Source: Streptomyces sp. NRRL S-340
GTDB lineage: Bacteria > Actinomycetota > Actinomycetes > Streptomycetales > Streptomycetaceae
Direction: 5' to 3'
NCBI RefSeq assembly: GCF_000720185.1
Contig: NZ_JOIY01000030.1
Span: forward strand, 1-64,000
Length of the DNA stretch: 64,000 nucleotides
Shown here: piece after piece, positions 25,648-34,057 of the stretch
How the letters are laid out: every line of letters starts with the position of its first letter
Position numbering within the stretch: the stretch's first letter is position 1
The notes under the pieces: model-generated
The model's database searches: none
The model's input: the letters and a program-made list of their open reading frames with translations, nothing else
Told to the model about the DNA's origin: nothing
Position numbers and translations under genes: made by a program

Positions 25648-27507
25648 GTGACGCAGAGTGGACAGGGCGAGGAGCCCTCGGCGCGGCCCGCGCGCGAAGG
25701 CATCGTGCTGCCTTCCGACGGTGGGCAGCCCCTGCTGCCGGGCACGACGGGCGGTCCGGGCGGTCTGACACCCGCGCAGCCCGCCGGGCAGGGTCCGGCC
25801 CACGCGCCGGCCGGTGGCCAGGCCTGGGGCCAGCCGTGGGGGCCGGGCGCGGAGCAGGCGCCGCCGCAGCCGTCCGGACAGGACTGGCAGACACCGTCCG
25901 CCCAGGCCTGGGGCGCCGCCCCGTCCTCCTCGCAGACTCCGCCGGCCCGGTGGGACGCCCAGGGACAGCCCGGCGGCCCCGGTGCGGCGGGCGCGGGCCC
26001 GCTCCCCCCGGAGGGCGCCCCGGCCCCGGCGTACGGCACCCAGAGCGGCGGCGCTCAGCCGCCGTACCAGCAGAACCAGGGGTTCCAGGGGGCGGACCAC
26101 GGGTTCCCGCCGCACCAGCAGCAGCCGCATCAACCCCATCAGCATCAGTACCAGCCGCAGCAGGGTGCCCCCGGGCAGGCCGCGCCGCTGCCCCCGGCGG
26201 GTCCGGGCCCGTACGGCACCCCGCGGTCCGGCGGCGCCCCGCTGCCGCCCGCGGGCCCGGCGCCCTACGGTCTTCCGGCCGCCGGGCAGGGCGGCCGCGG
26301 GGCGCCCGCGGACGAGGGCGCGACCCAGTTCCTGCCGCCGGTGCCCGCCGTGCCGGCGGACGAGGGGGCCACGCAGTTCCTGCCGCCGGTGCCCGCCGCA
26401 CCGGCGGACGAGGGCGCGACGCAGTACATACCGCCGGTGCCGGCGGGCGCCATGCCGCCGGAGACGTCCGGTGACCCCTCGACCCGGTTCCTGGGGCATG
26501 TGCCGCAGGGCGGCGGCGCGCCCGGCGCCGGGCCGGACGCCGAGGCCACCCAGTTCATCGCGCCGGTGGACGCCCAGGCGGGCGGGCCGGCGGCGCCGTA
26601 CGGCGCGGGCCCCGGCGGCCCCGGCGCTCCCGGTGGGCGGCAGACGCCCGCCGAGTTCGACAGCCTCTTCCGCGACGGCGCGGGCGGCGGGGCGCCGGCC
26701 ACCCAGCAGATACCGCGCTTCCAGCAGCCGTACGACGGCCGTCCGGGTCCCGGCGGTCGCGCCGGCGCCCCGCCCGTCCAGCCCGGCCCGGGGGGTCCCG
26801 GCGGCCCGGGTCAGCCGCAGTTCGCCGGGCAGCCGGCCGCCGGAGGCGGGGACGGCGGCGGTCGCCGGACGCGCTCGCGGGTTCCGCTGATCGCGGCCGT
26901 GGGCGTCGGCATCGTCGCCCTCGGCGTGGGCGCCGGTGCGCTGCTCAGCGGCGGCGGTGGCGGTGACGGCGGTCAGCACACCGAGAAGGCCGCCGGCGTC
27001 TCCTCGGCCGCTCCTTCCACCGGCGGTGCCAGTTCGGCGCCCGCCGCGGACCCGGCCCGGCAGCAGGCCGTCGCGCTGGACAAGCTGCTGGCCGACAGCG
27101 GCAGCAGCCGCGCGTCCGTGATCAAGGCGGTGGCCGACGTCAAGGGGTGCGACAACCTCGGCGGGGCGGCCTCCGACCTGCGCGCCGCCGCCAGGCAGCG
27201 CGGCGAGCTGGTGACGCGGCTGGGGTCGCTGCCCGTGGACAAGCTGCCCGAACACGCCGCGCTGACCAGCGCGCTCACCAGCGCCTGGAAGGCGTCCCAG
27301 TCGGCCGACCAGCACTACGCGGCCTGGGCCGACCAGACGCACGGCAAGAAGGGGTGCCAGAAGGGCCACGCGCGCATCACCAGCCACGCCAAGGCCGGCA
27401 ACCAGCAGAGCGGCGTGGCCAGCGCGCAGAAGGCCAAGGCCGCCCGGCTGTGGAACGTCATCGCGAAGAAGTACGGCCTCACCGAACGCCAGCCGACCCA
27501 GCTCTGA
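25648..27507 (+). CDS. Proline-rich single-pass membrane protein with TQ repeats
   Basis: A 619-residue protein: about 400 residues of Pro/Gly/Gln-rich cytoplasmic sequence, one transmembrane helix (VPLIAAVGVGIVALGVGAGALL), and an extracytoplasmic helical domain with paired Cys (VKGCDNLGG and KKGCQKGH). Three near-identical repeats ADEGATQ(F/Y)(L/I)PPVPA plus DAEATQFIAPV resemble phospho-Thr/FHA docking motifs of kinase substrates. GTG 25648 has TAGGAG upstream. Function unknown; phosphorylation is inference. Confidence 0.75.
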   Translation: MTQSGQGEEPSARPAREGIVLPSDGGQPLLPGTTGGPGGLTPAQPAGQGPAHAPAGGQAWGQPWGPGAEQAPPQPSGQDWQTPSAQAWGAAPSSSQTPPARWDAQGQPGGPGAAGAGPLPPEGAPAPAYGTQSGGAQPPYQQNQGFQGADHGFPPHQQQPHQPHQHQYQPQQGAPGQAAPLPPAGPGPYGTPRSGGAPLPPAGPAPYGLPAAGQGGRGAPADEGATQFLPPVPAVPADEGATQFLPPVPAAPADEGATQYIPPVPAGAMPPETSGDPSTRFLGHVPQGGGAPGAGPDAEATQFIAPVDAQAGGPAAPYGAGPGGPGAPGGRQTPAEFDSLFRDGAGGGAPATQQIPRFQQPYDGRPGPGGRAGAPPVQPGPGGPGGPGQPQFAGQPAAGGGDGGGRRTRSRVPLIAAVGVGIVALGVGAGALLSGGGGGDGGQHTEKAAGVSSAAPSTGGASSAPAADPARQQAVALDKLLADSGSSRASVIKAVADVKGCDNLGGAASDLRAAARQRGELVTRLGSLPVDKLPEHAALTSALTSAWKASQSADQHYAAWADQTHGKKGCQKGHARITSHAKAGNQQSGVASAQKAKAARLWNVIAKKYGLTERQPTQL

Positions 27508-27661
27508 GCCCGGCCGTGCGCTGGGGCGGCCCCTGCGGGCCCGCACCGGCTACGGGTCCGGCCCGGCTCTGAACCCGGCCCGGCCCCCGGATCCGGCCCC
27601 GCCGGACCCGGCCCGGCTCCGAGCCCGGTGCTGACCAGCGTCCCCCGGCCGCGGCGGCCGT

Positions 27662-28976
27662 TCAGTCCGTGTCCGCGTCCTGGAGCGTCTTCGTCACGTC
27701 GACGAATCCCTTGGTGGCCGACACCAGGCGGCCCCCGCGCACCACCTGGAGGGTCACGTCGGCGTTGGCCAGGCGGGCGAAGCCGGTGGAGGCGAAGGGG
27801 CCCGACAGGGGCCACCGCAGCCGCGGGGTCAGCCCGCCCGTGTCGACGGCCAGTCCGGAGTCGAGGGTGCGCCGTACGGTGTCGGCGTTCACCGGCCCGG
27901 AGCCGATCCGCTCCAGGACGGCGCGCAGGACGGTGTACGCGATCCACGTGGTCTGCACCCCGGCGTCGGTGGGGTCCACGCGGTTGTCACCGAAGGCCTG
28001 CGCGTTGATCACCTTCTTCATCGCGTCCCAGCGGGGGTCGTCCGCGACCGGGTACCAGCCGGTGATGGACGCCCCCTCGTAGGGCCCCGAGGCCCCGCCG
28101 CTCGCGTCGATCACGGTCTGGTCCACGCTGCCGAGCACGGCGGCGGTGCGTACCGCCGGGTACTCCTGGCGGGCCCGGCGGAAGGAGTCCATGAAGATGT
28201 TGGTGCGCTCGCCCAGGGCCGGGACCACACAGCCCTTCCTCCCCGGCACGGCGGACGCCTGCGCCAGGGCCTTCGCCGCCTCCCCGGAGTACTCGGTGGC
28301 GTCCTCGGCGGCCAGTTGGTCGTGGGCCCGGCCGTGGCCGCCGGCCTTCAGTCCGGCGTCGAGCAGGCCGGGCAGCTCGTCGCCCGCGATGCTGTCGGGC
28401 CGGACCAGGGCGACCGGACCGCAGCGCGGGGCGAGCACCCGGCCGAGGCCGACCAGCAGGGCGGGCTGCCCGCCGTTGACGGGATAGGACAGGGCGCGGG
28501 TGAACTCGGCGGTGGTGACGCCGTACCCGCCGATGTAGGGGATGCCCGCGCTCTCCAGCGGCGGGAAGAAGGAGTCGCTGTACTGGCTGTAGGAGCCGAC
28601 GACGGCGGCGACGTCCTCTTTGACGGCGAGCCGGGCGCACTTGGCGGCGGCCACGCGTGTCGTTGCTGTCGTTGCAGGTCACGACCTTGAGCTTGTGCCC
28701 GGCGATGCCGCCCGCGGCGTTGACCCAGCGGGCGTAGGCGCGGGCCATGGCGGGCATGCCGGGTTTGTTGGTCGCCGGGGTGCCGTCCGGCGCCCAGGTC
28801 ATCACGGTGACGGTGCCGTCCCCGGAGCCCCCCGTGGCACCGGGGACGACACCGCAGCCGGCGGAGAGCGACGCGCACGCCGCCAGGGCGCCCGCGGTGA
28901 GCAGGTGCCGCCTCGGTCCGGCGGCCCGCGCGGGTGCGGGGAGGGATGCGTTGCGCCTGAGTCGCCTGCCGGTCAT
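27662..28976 (-). pseudogene. Periplasmic-binding-protein-like lipoprotein (branched-chain amino acid type), frameshifted
   Basis: The gene is split between two frames. The first part (from ATG 28976) encodes an Arg-rich signal peptide with lipobox LSAGC and the start of a type I periplasmic-binding fold (WAPDGTPATNKPG, HKLKVVTCNDSND). The continuation (ARLAVKEDVAAVVGSYSQYSDSFFPPL to the stop) lies in another frame from about 28655 onward. One extra or two missing bases at ACG-C-GTG explain this. No permease or ATPase gene is adjacent. It is either a recent pseudogene or a sequencing error; the remainder is intact. Confidence 0.8.
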
Positions 28977-29093
28977 GCAACGGCACGATTCCGGCACATC
29001 CCTAACCCGGGAGTGACCCATGGCCGACAATGGGTGACGCGAAGGTGAATTGCGGGGGGCGGCGGGGACGCCGGTGAGGAGAACGTACGATCG

Positions 29094-29594
29094 ATGACCG
29101 TGCAAGGTTCGGAGAACTCTTCCCGTCGCGGCCGCCGCTCCTCCACCATGGGCGGCATGCCACTCAACGACATGCCGTGGTGGCGCTGGCGCAGCAATGT
29201 GCGCTCCGCGCTGCACATGCTCTCCGACCCGGTGTTCCAGCGGGACGTCTGGCTGGCGGGCGTCGAGGGGTACGGCGACGTCACCGACGCCGTCTACCGC
29301 CTGGTCGAGGACACCTGGCTGGACAACTGGTCCGCCGAGAAGTACGTCGGCACGATCTTCCGGGACTCGCAGGAGGCGGCGCTCGTCGACACGGCCGTGC
29401 TGCGGGTGCTGCGGATCATGCACCAGGTCGGGCCGGACGCGCCGGTGGCCGCGTACCTCGAACACCACGGCTGGCCGGAGGCGGTGCGGGCGGCGCGCGA
29501 CGCGCACCTGCGCCTGGCGGCCAGTGACGGTGACGACCCGGACACCCCGCCGCGCAGCCTGGAGGTTTTGCGCCTCATGACCCGCGCCGCGTAG
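29094..29594 (+). CDS. SCO4402-family protein of unknown function
   Basis: A 166-residue soluble protein with conserved Trp-rich MPWWRWRSNVRSALHML, then helices around SDPVFQRDVWLAGVEGYGDVTDAVYRLVEDTWLDNWSAEKYVG. The family is recognised from streptomycetes but has no assigned activity. ATG 29094 lies 12 nt after GAGGAG; a later start at ATG 29148 or 29157 would begin just before the conserved part. Divergent from the frameshifted lipoprotein gene. Confidence 0.72.
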   Translation: MTVQGSENSSRRGRRSSTMGGMPLNDMPWWRWRSNVRSALHMLSDPVFQRDVWLAGVEGYGDVTDAVYRLVEDTWLDNWSAEKYVGTIFRDSQEAALVDTAVLRVLRIMHQVGPDAPVAAYLEHHGWPEAVRAARDAHLRLAASDGDDPDTPPRSLEVLRLMTRAA

Positions 29595-29611
29595 CCGGCG
29601 CGGCACCCGCG

Positions 29612-29793
29612 CGCCACGCGGCTTTCGGTCCGCTCGCCACACGGCCTTCGGCCCCCGGGACACCCGGCCTTCGGTCCGCGCCTCACGCGGCTTTCGGCCC
29701 GCTCGTCATGCGGTTCTCGGTCCGCACGCCACACGGATTCGGTCCGCTCGCCACGCGGCTTTCGGCCCGCGCGTCGTACGGCGTCGGGCCGCC
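29612..29793. repeat. Eight-copy 23-bp degenerate tandem repeat upstream of purU
   Basis: Units of 22-23 bp with consensus close to CGCCACGCGGCTTTCGGTCCGCT begin at 29612, 29635, 29658, 29681, 29704, 29727, 29749 and 29772. The TTCGG core is kept in the first seven, while the ends drift. There are no spacers, so this is not CRISPR. It fills the gap between 29594 and purU. Confidence 0.85.
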
Positions 29794-29868
29794 GGCCGCG
29801 GGCGCGGCACCGTCCCGTCCTGCGGACGGACGTCCGCGGCGGGGCGCCCGTGTGGGACCCTGTCCTGC

Positions 29869-30753
29869 ATGACTGAGCAGTCCCCCGTATCCGCGACGGC
29901 CCCGGCCGACCAGTACCTGCTGACCCTCTCCTGCCCGGACAAAAAGGGCATCGTGCACGCCGTGTCGAGCTACTTGTTCATGACCGGCTGCAACATCGTG
30001 GACAGCCAGCAGTTCGGTGACCAGGACACGGGACTGTTCTTCATGCGGGTCCACTTCTCCGCCGAGTCCTCGGTGACCGTGGAGAAGCTGCGCGCCAGCT
30101 TCGCGGCGGTCGGCGACTCCTTCGGCATGGACTGGCAGCTGCACCCGGCCGAGACGAAGATGCGGATCGTGCTGATGGTGAGCAGGTTCGGGCACTGCCT
30201 GAACGACCTGCTCTTCCGCGCGCGGACCGGCGCGCTGCCGGTGGAGATCGCCGCGGTGGTGTCGAACCACACGGACTTCGCCGAGCTGGTGGGGTCGTAC
30301 AACATCCCGTTCCATCACATTCCGGTGACCCGGGACACCAAGGCCGAGGCCGAGGCGCGGCTGCTGGAGATCGTGCGCGAGGAGAACGTCGAACTGGTGG
30401 TCCTCGCCCGCTACATGCAGGTCCTCTCCGACGACCTGTGCAAGCAGCTCAGCGGCCGGATCATCAACATCCACCACTCCTTCCTCCCGAGCTTCAAGGG
30501 CGCCAAGCCGTACCACCAGGCGCACGCCCGGGGCGTGAAGCTGATCGGCGCGACCGCGCACTACGTCACCGCCGACCTCGACGAGGGCCCGATCATCGAG
30601 CAGGAGGTCGAACGGGTCGGCCACGGCGTCACCCCCGACCAGCTCGTCGCGATCGGCCGGGACGTGGAGTGCCAGGCCCTGGCCCGCGCGGTCAAGTGGC
30701 ACGCCGAGCACCGCATCCTGCTCAACGGCCGGCGCACGGTGGTCTTCGCCTAG
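29869..30753 (+). CDS. purU: Formyltetrahydrofolate deformylase
   Basis: A 294-residue enzyme with an N-terminal ACT domain (YLLTLSCPDKKGIVHAVSSYL) and a C-terminal formyltransferase-like hydrolase domain: MRIVLMVSRFGHCLNDLLFR, NIHHSFLPSFKGAKPYHQA, and LDEGPIIEQ with the catalytic Asn-His-Asp set. It hydrolyses 10-formyl-THF to THF and formate, balancing one-carbon units. ATG 29869. Transcribed alone. Confidence 0.95.
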   Translation: MTEQSPVSATAPADQYLLTLSCPDKKGIVHAVSSYLFMTGCNIVDSQQFGDQDTGLFFMRVHFSAESSVTVEKLRASFAAVGDSFGMDWQLHPAETKMRIVLMVSRFGHCLNDLLFRARTGALPVEIAAVVSNHTDFAELVGSYNIPFHHIPVTRDTKAEAEARLLEIVREENVELVVLARYMQVLSDDLCKQLSGRIINIHHSFLPSFKGAKPYHQAHARGVKLIGATAHYVTADLDEGPIIEQEVERVGHGVTPDQLVAIGRDVECQALARAVKWHAEHRILLNGRRTVVFA

Positions 30754-30829
30754 CCGGGCCCTGCCCTGCGGATCGTGCCCCGGACGCGGGGGCGGCACGC
30801 CCGTCTTCGGCGTTGTCCGCCCGGCGCCG

Positions 30830-32053
30830 TCACAGCCGGCTCAGGGACGCCGCCGCGTGCAGCACGTCGCTGATCGCGTCGGCGTCGCCGGCCTGGCCGG
30901 CCGCCGCCTCGCGTGGCGCGACGTGCCCGGCCGCGAGCCGGCAGAACTCGACCCCGTCCAGCGCGACATGGGCCACCTGGTGCTCCGCGGAACCCGTCGC
31001 GCCCGGTGAGTCGAGCGGGATCAGCCACTCGCCGCCGCCCCTCCCCTCGATCTCCAGCCGCAGGCTGCGCCCGGGCCGGCCCGCCGGCACCAGGTGCCGG
31101 GTGCGGGCGGGCGCCGCGAGGCCCGCCCGGCGCCGGGCGGCGAGCACCCCCGGCAGGGATCGGGCCGCGAGATCGATCATCGCGTGCAGATGCCGCGGGG
31201 CGGGCGGATCGTAGGGGTAGTCCACCGCCTCCGCGACGTCCTCCGCGTGGATCCAGCACGCGAAGGCCCGGTCGAGCAGCGCGTCCCGCAGCGGCAGCGC
31301 GGGACCGCCGCCGTACGGCACCGCCGGCGGCCCGCAGGAACTCGCGGCCCCGCCCGCCCCGCCGGCCGCACCCGCCCCCGTGTCCCCTCCGGCACAGGAC
31401 GCCGCGCGGACGATGGCGTGGGTCCGGTCCCGCCAGGGTCTGCGGACGGCGTGGGTCTGCGGCGGGTGCGCCGCCCGGCAGTACGCCTCGGCGCTGGCCG
31501 CGGGCGTCGGGCCGGCCGCGGGCAGGCCCCCGAGCGGGTCCTCCAGCCCGAGCGCGCCCGCGACGAGCCCGTCGACGCTCATCAGATGCGCGACGACCCC
31601 GGCGACCGTCGTACGGCGGCTCACCTGCCGTCCGCCCTCGAACCACCGCAGCCGCACCGGCGCGTGCCACTCGGCGTCCCCGATGTCCTGCAGCAGCGCG
31701 TCCAGGCGCGCGGTCTCCGCGTCGTAGGGCGCCGCCCACCCGGGGACCGGCACGCGCGCCGGCCTCCGTTCCAGACAGGCGTCCAGGACCCGGGCGCGCA
31801 GCCCGGGATCCAGGTCGAGGCTGTCGGGCCGGTGCAGCAGGCCGACCGCGTCCCGCAGCCGCAGCGCCTCGTCCGCGCAGTCGCCGCAGCCGCCCAGGTG
31901 CTCCTGGACGGCCGTCGTCTCCTCCGGCGAGCAGGCGGCCAGTGCCCAGGCTCCGAGGAGCGACTTCAGGACGTGATGCTCCAGCACGGCCGGGTCCTTC
32001 TGCCCGGTCGGTCCTCCCCGGCCGGACGGCGCCGGCCCGCCGGTCCCGCTCAT
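30830..32053 (-). CDS. Zinc-binding anti-sigma factor with a large MDMPI-like C-terminal domain
   Basis: A 407-residue protein. The N-terminal ~85 residues form a ZAS-type anti-sigma domain with His52-x3-Cys56-x2-Cys59 (HLGGCGDC). Residues after about 110 resemble mycothiol-dependent maleylpyruvate isomerase/DinB-like domains (AETARLDALLQDIGDAEW; TTVAGVVAHLMSVDGLVAGAL; RAFACWIHAEDVAEAV). No transmembrane segment is seen. ATG 32053 overlaps the sigma-factor stop by ATGA, so the two are co-translated. It should hold the sigma factor inactive, with a thiol- or metal-responsive C-domain as the possible sensor (inference). Confidence 0.8.
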   Translation of the reverse strand: MSGTGGPAPSGRGGPTGQKDPAVLEHHVLKSLLGAWALAACSPEETTAVQEHLGGCGDCADEALRLRDAVGLLHRPDSLDLDPGLRARVLDACLERRPARVPVPGWAAPYDAETARLDALLQDIGDAEWHAPVRLRWFEGGRQVSRRTTVAGVVAHLMSVDGLVAGALGLEDPLGGLPAAGPTPAASAEAYCRAAHPPQTHAVRRPWRDRTHAIVRAASCAGGDTGAGAAGGAGGAASSCGPPAVPYGGGPALPLRDALLDRAFACWIHAEDVAEAVDYPYDPPAPRHLHAMIDLAARSLPGVLAARRRAGLAAPARTRHLVPAGRPGRSLRLEIEGRGGGEWLIPLDSPGATGSAEHQVAHVALDGVEFCRLAAGHVAPREAAAGQAGDADAISDVLHAAASLSRL

Positions 32054-32643
32054 GCCGCACCCCCGGGTCCGGGCGGTGCGCCGGGGCCGCCGGTGCCGCG
32101 CCCGGCGTCGTGGGCGGTGGACAGCAGTTGCAGGCCCAGGCGCAGGCGCCGGCGGGCCTCGTCCTCGCCCACGCCGAGGGCCGCGGCGGTCTGCCGGTAG
32201 TCGCACCGCTGGAAGCAGGCCAGTTCGAGGGCGGCGCGCAGCGGGGCCGGCATGGAGTGGACGATGTGGTCGGCGCGGGCGGCCACGGAGGCCCGGCGCA
32301 CCTTGTGCTCCAGTTCCTCCGGTGAACCCGTGCCGCCGGCGGCCGGCGCGGCGGTCTCGGTGACGCGCAGGCGCTGTACGGCGAGCCGGTGGGCCAGCGC
32401 GGCCACCCAGGAGCGCAGCGGGCCCTGGGCGGGATCGTAGGCGTCGGGATGCTGCCAGACCTGTGCGAAGACCTCGCGGGTGATGCTGTCGGCAGCCTGT
32501 TCGTCCCCGAGCACGCGGCGGGCGAGCCCGTGCACGAGCGAGGCGAACCGGTCGTACAGCTCGCCGAGGGCGGCGGCCTCTCCGTGCACCAGCCGCTGCT
32601 GCATCCTGCGGTCCCAGCGGGGCGGTGCGTCCGTCTTCGTCAT
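32050..32643 (-). CDS. ECF-type RNA polymerase sigma factor
   Basis: A 197-residue sigma factor with sigma-2 (ALGELYDRFASLVHGLARRVLGDEQAADSITREVFAQVWQ, about 24-65) and sigma-4 (RAALELACFQRCDYRQTAAALGVGEDEARRRLRLGLQLL, about 135-175). The Pro/Gly-rich C-tail is short. It is encoded first in an operon with its anti-sigma factor. A SigB-like promoter is predicted about 200 bp upstream. Confidence 0.88.
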   Translation of the reverse strand: MTKTDAPPRWDRRMQQRLVHGEAAALGELYDRFASLVHGLARRVLGDEQAADSITREVFAQVWQHPDAYDPAQGPLRSWVAALAHRLAVQRLRVTETAAPAAGGTGSPEELEHKVRRASVAARADHIVHSMPAPLRAALELACFQRCDYRQTAAALGVGEDEARRRLRLGLQLLSTAHDAGRGTGGPGAPPGPGGAA

Positions 32644-33040
32644 GCGGCCCCCTTCACGCCCGGCCGTGCCGTGCCGCCGCCCGGCCGGTCCCTGGTCCAG
32701 CGTGTCTGCCTGATCTCCTCGAATGTAGTCGGCACGTTCGCCCGCGCACGCCCCTTTGTGGCGATGTGCGCCCCCTGAAGAGCCCCAGGTGGTAAAGGGG
32801 CGCGTGGAGGGGGCACGGTGGGGGCGCGGGCAGGTGGTTACCCCTTATACCCTTCTGTTTCGGATCAACTCTGATCGAACGCGACGGAAGATGACCGAAA
32901 CGAGTCCTTCAACGCACCATGGTCGTTTGCTGGGCGGTGTTTGGGGGAACGGCCGCTGGGCAGCCGCGCGGAAAGAAGCGTAGGAACTGCTTCCGTTTCC
33001 GGGCGGTTCCGGGGAAGATCCGGCGAGCGGAGGGCAGGCC
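32644..33040. other. 397-bp divergent intergenic region, sigma-factor operon / STAS gene
   Basis: No gene is supported. The centre (32835-32900) is less GC-rich and contains the predicted SigB-like promoter for the minus strand. No clear promoter was identified for the STAS gene. Confidence 0.5.
32847..32871 (-). promoter_or_regulatory. Predicted SigB/SigH-type promoter for the ECF operon
   Basis: On the minus strand GAGT (32871-32868), a 15-bp spacer and GGGTAT (32852-32847) match the Streptomyces SigB-group consensus GNNT-N14-16-GGGTA(C/T). The leader to the sigma gene would be about 195 nt. Confidence 0.4.
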
Positions 33041-33409
33041 GTGGTGTTGAACGTGACCGGCGACGGGCAGGGCGGGTGGAGCGTGCTCAGGGTCGCGGGC
33101 GAACTGGACCTGGTGACCTCCCCGGTGCTGCGGCAGCGCATCCACGCGGTGGTGGCCGAGGGCCGGCACGACCTCGTGCTGGACCTCTCGGACGTCTTCT
33201 TCTGCGACTCCAGCGGCGTCGGCGTGCTCATCGCCGCCCGCCGCCTGATCCGTTCCTGCCAGGGCCGGCTGCGGCTGATCCTGCCCGCCGGTGGTGCGGT
33301 CGAGGGATCCCACGTCAACCGTGTGCTCGGCGCCCTCGGCGTCCGCCGCCTCTTCGACGTCTACCCCGACCTGGCGTCGGCCGTCGACGAGGAACCCCTG
33401 TCCGCCTGA
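33041..33409 (+). CDS. STAS-domain anti-sigma factor antagonist
   Basis: A 122-residue single STAS domain of the SpoIIAA/BldG type. DVFFCDSSGVGVLI holds the DSSG loop with Ser57/Ser58, the site phosphorylated by the partner kinase/anti-sigma factor in this family. It likely works in a partner-switching module; the ATPase at 35095-35745 is a candidate partner (inference from family and proximity). GTG 33041 or adjacent GTG 33044 is the start. Confidence 0.88.
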   Translation: MVLNVTGDGQGGWSVLRVAGELDLVTSPVLRQRIHAVVAEGRHDLVLDLSDVFFCDSSGVGVLIAARRLIRSCQGRLRLILPAGGAVEGSHVNRVLGALGVRRLFDVYPDLASAVDEEPLSA

Positions 33410-33544
33410 GCCTCCCGTCGCACGGCCGTGTCCCGGAATTCACCCGGTCCTGGCACAACCGTGGCTTTCCCGTCCCCGGACGGCCGCCCGCGTCGTACGC
33501 TCCGTGCCAAGTGCACCCCCAGACGTGAGGCGGCCCGAGAAGAC

Positions 33545-34057
33545 ATGGTCAGCAGCGAGTACGAGCGCAGGATCGGGGCCCGGTTCGCCACCTTCGACCA
33601 GGACGGCAACGGCTACATCGACCGCGAGGACTTCAGCATGGCGGCCAAGGCGCTGCTCGCCGAGTTCCACACCGCCGCCCGCTCCGACAAGGGCCAGGCC
33701 CTCTACGCCGGCGCGGAGGCCTTCTGGCAGGGCATGGCGGGGATCGCCGACCGGGACGGTGACCAGCGCATCACCCGCGAGGAGTTCGTCACCGGCGCGG
33801 TCAAGCGGCTGCGCGACAACCCCGGGCGGTTCGCGGAGATCGCGCGCCCCTTCCTGCACGCCGCCCTGGCCGTCGCGGACACCGACGGCGACGGCGCCGT
33901 CGCCGTCGAGGACACCGTGCGGGTGCTCAGGGCACTCGGGGTGCCCGAGGAGGTGGCGCGGGCGACCGCCGCCGTGCTCGACACCGACACCGACGGCCAG
34001 GTGCGCGAACAGGAGATCGTGCCCGCGTTCGCCCGCTACTTCACCGTCACCGAGTAG
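33545..34057 (+). CDS. EF-hand calcium-binding protein (calerythrin-like)
   Basis: A 170-residue soluble protein with four EF-hand loops: DQDGNGYIDRED (residues 18-29), DRDGDQRITREE, DTDGDGAVAVED and DTDTDGQVREQE. All keep acidic residues at loop positions 1 and 3; the third and fourth lack the usual Glu at position 12 or shift it, suggesting weaker sites. Size and layout match actinomycete calerythrin/CabB-like calcium buffers. ATG 33545 follows GAGAAG. A GC hairpin (34072-34089) lies after the stop. Confidence 0.88.
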   Translation: MVSSEYERRIGARFATFDQDGNGYIDREDFSMAAKALLAEFHTAARSDKGQALYAGAEAFWQGMAGIADRDGDQRITREEFVTGAVKRLRDNPGRFAEIARPFLHAALAVADTDGDGAVAVEDTVRVLRALGVPEEVARATAAVLDTDTDGQVREQEIVPAFARYFTVTE

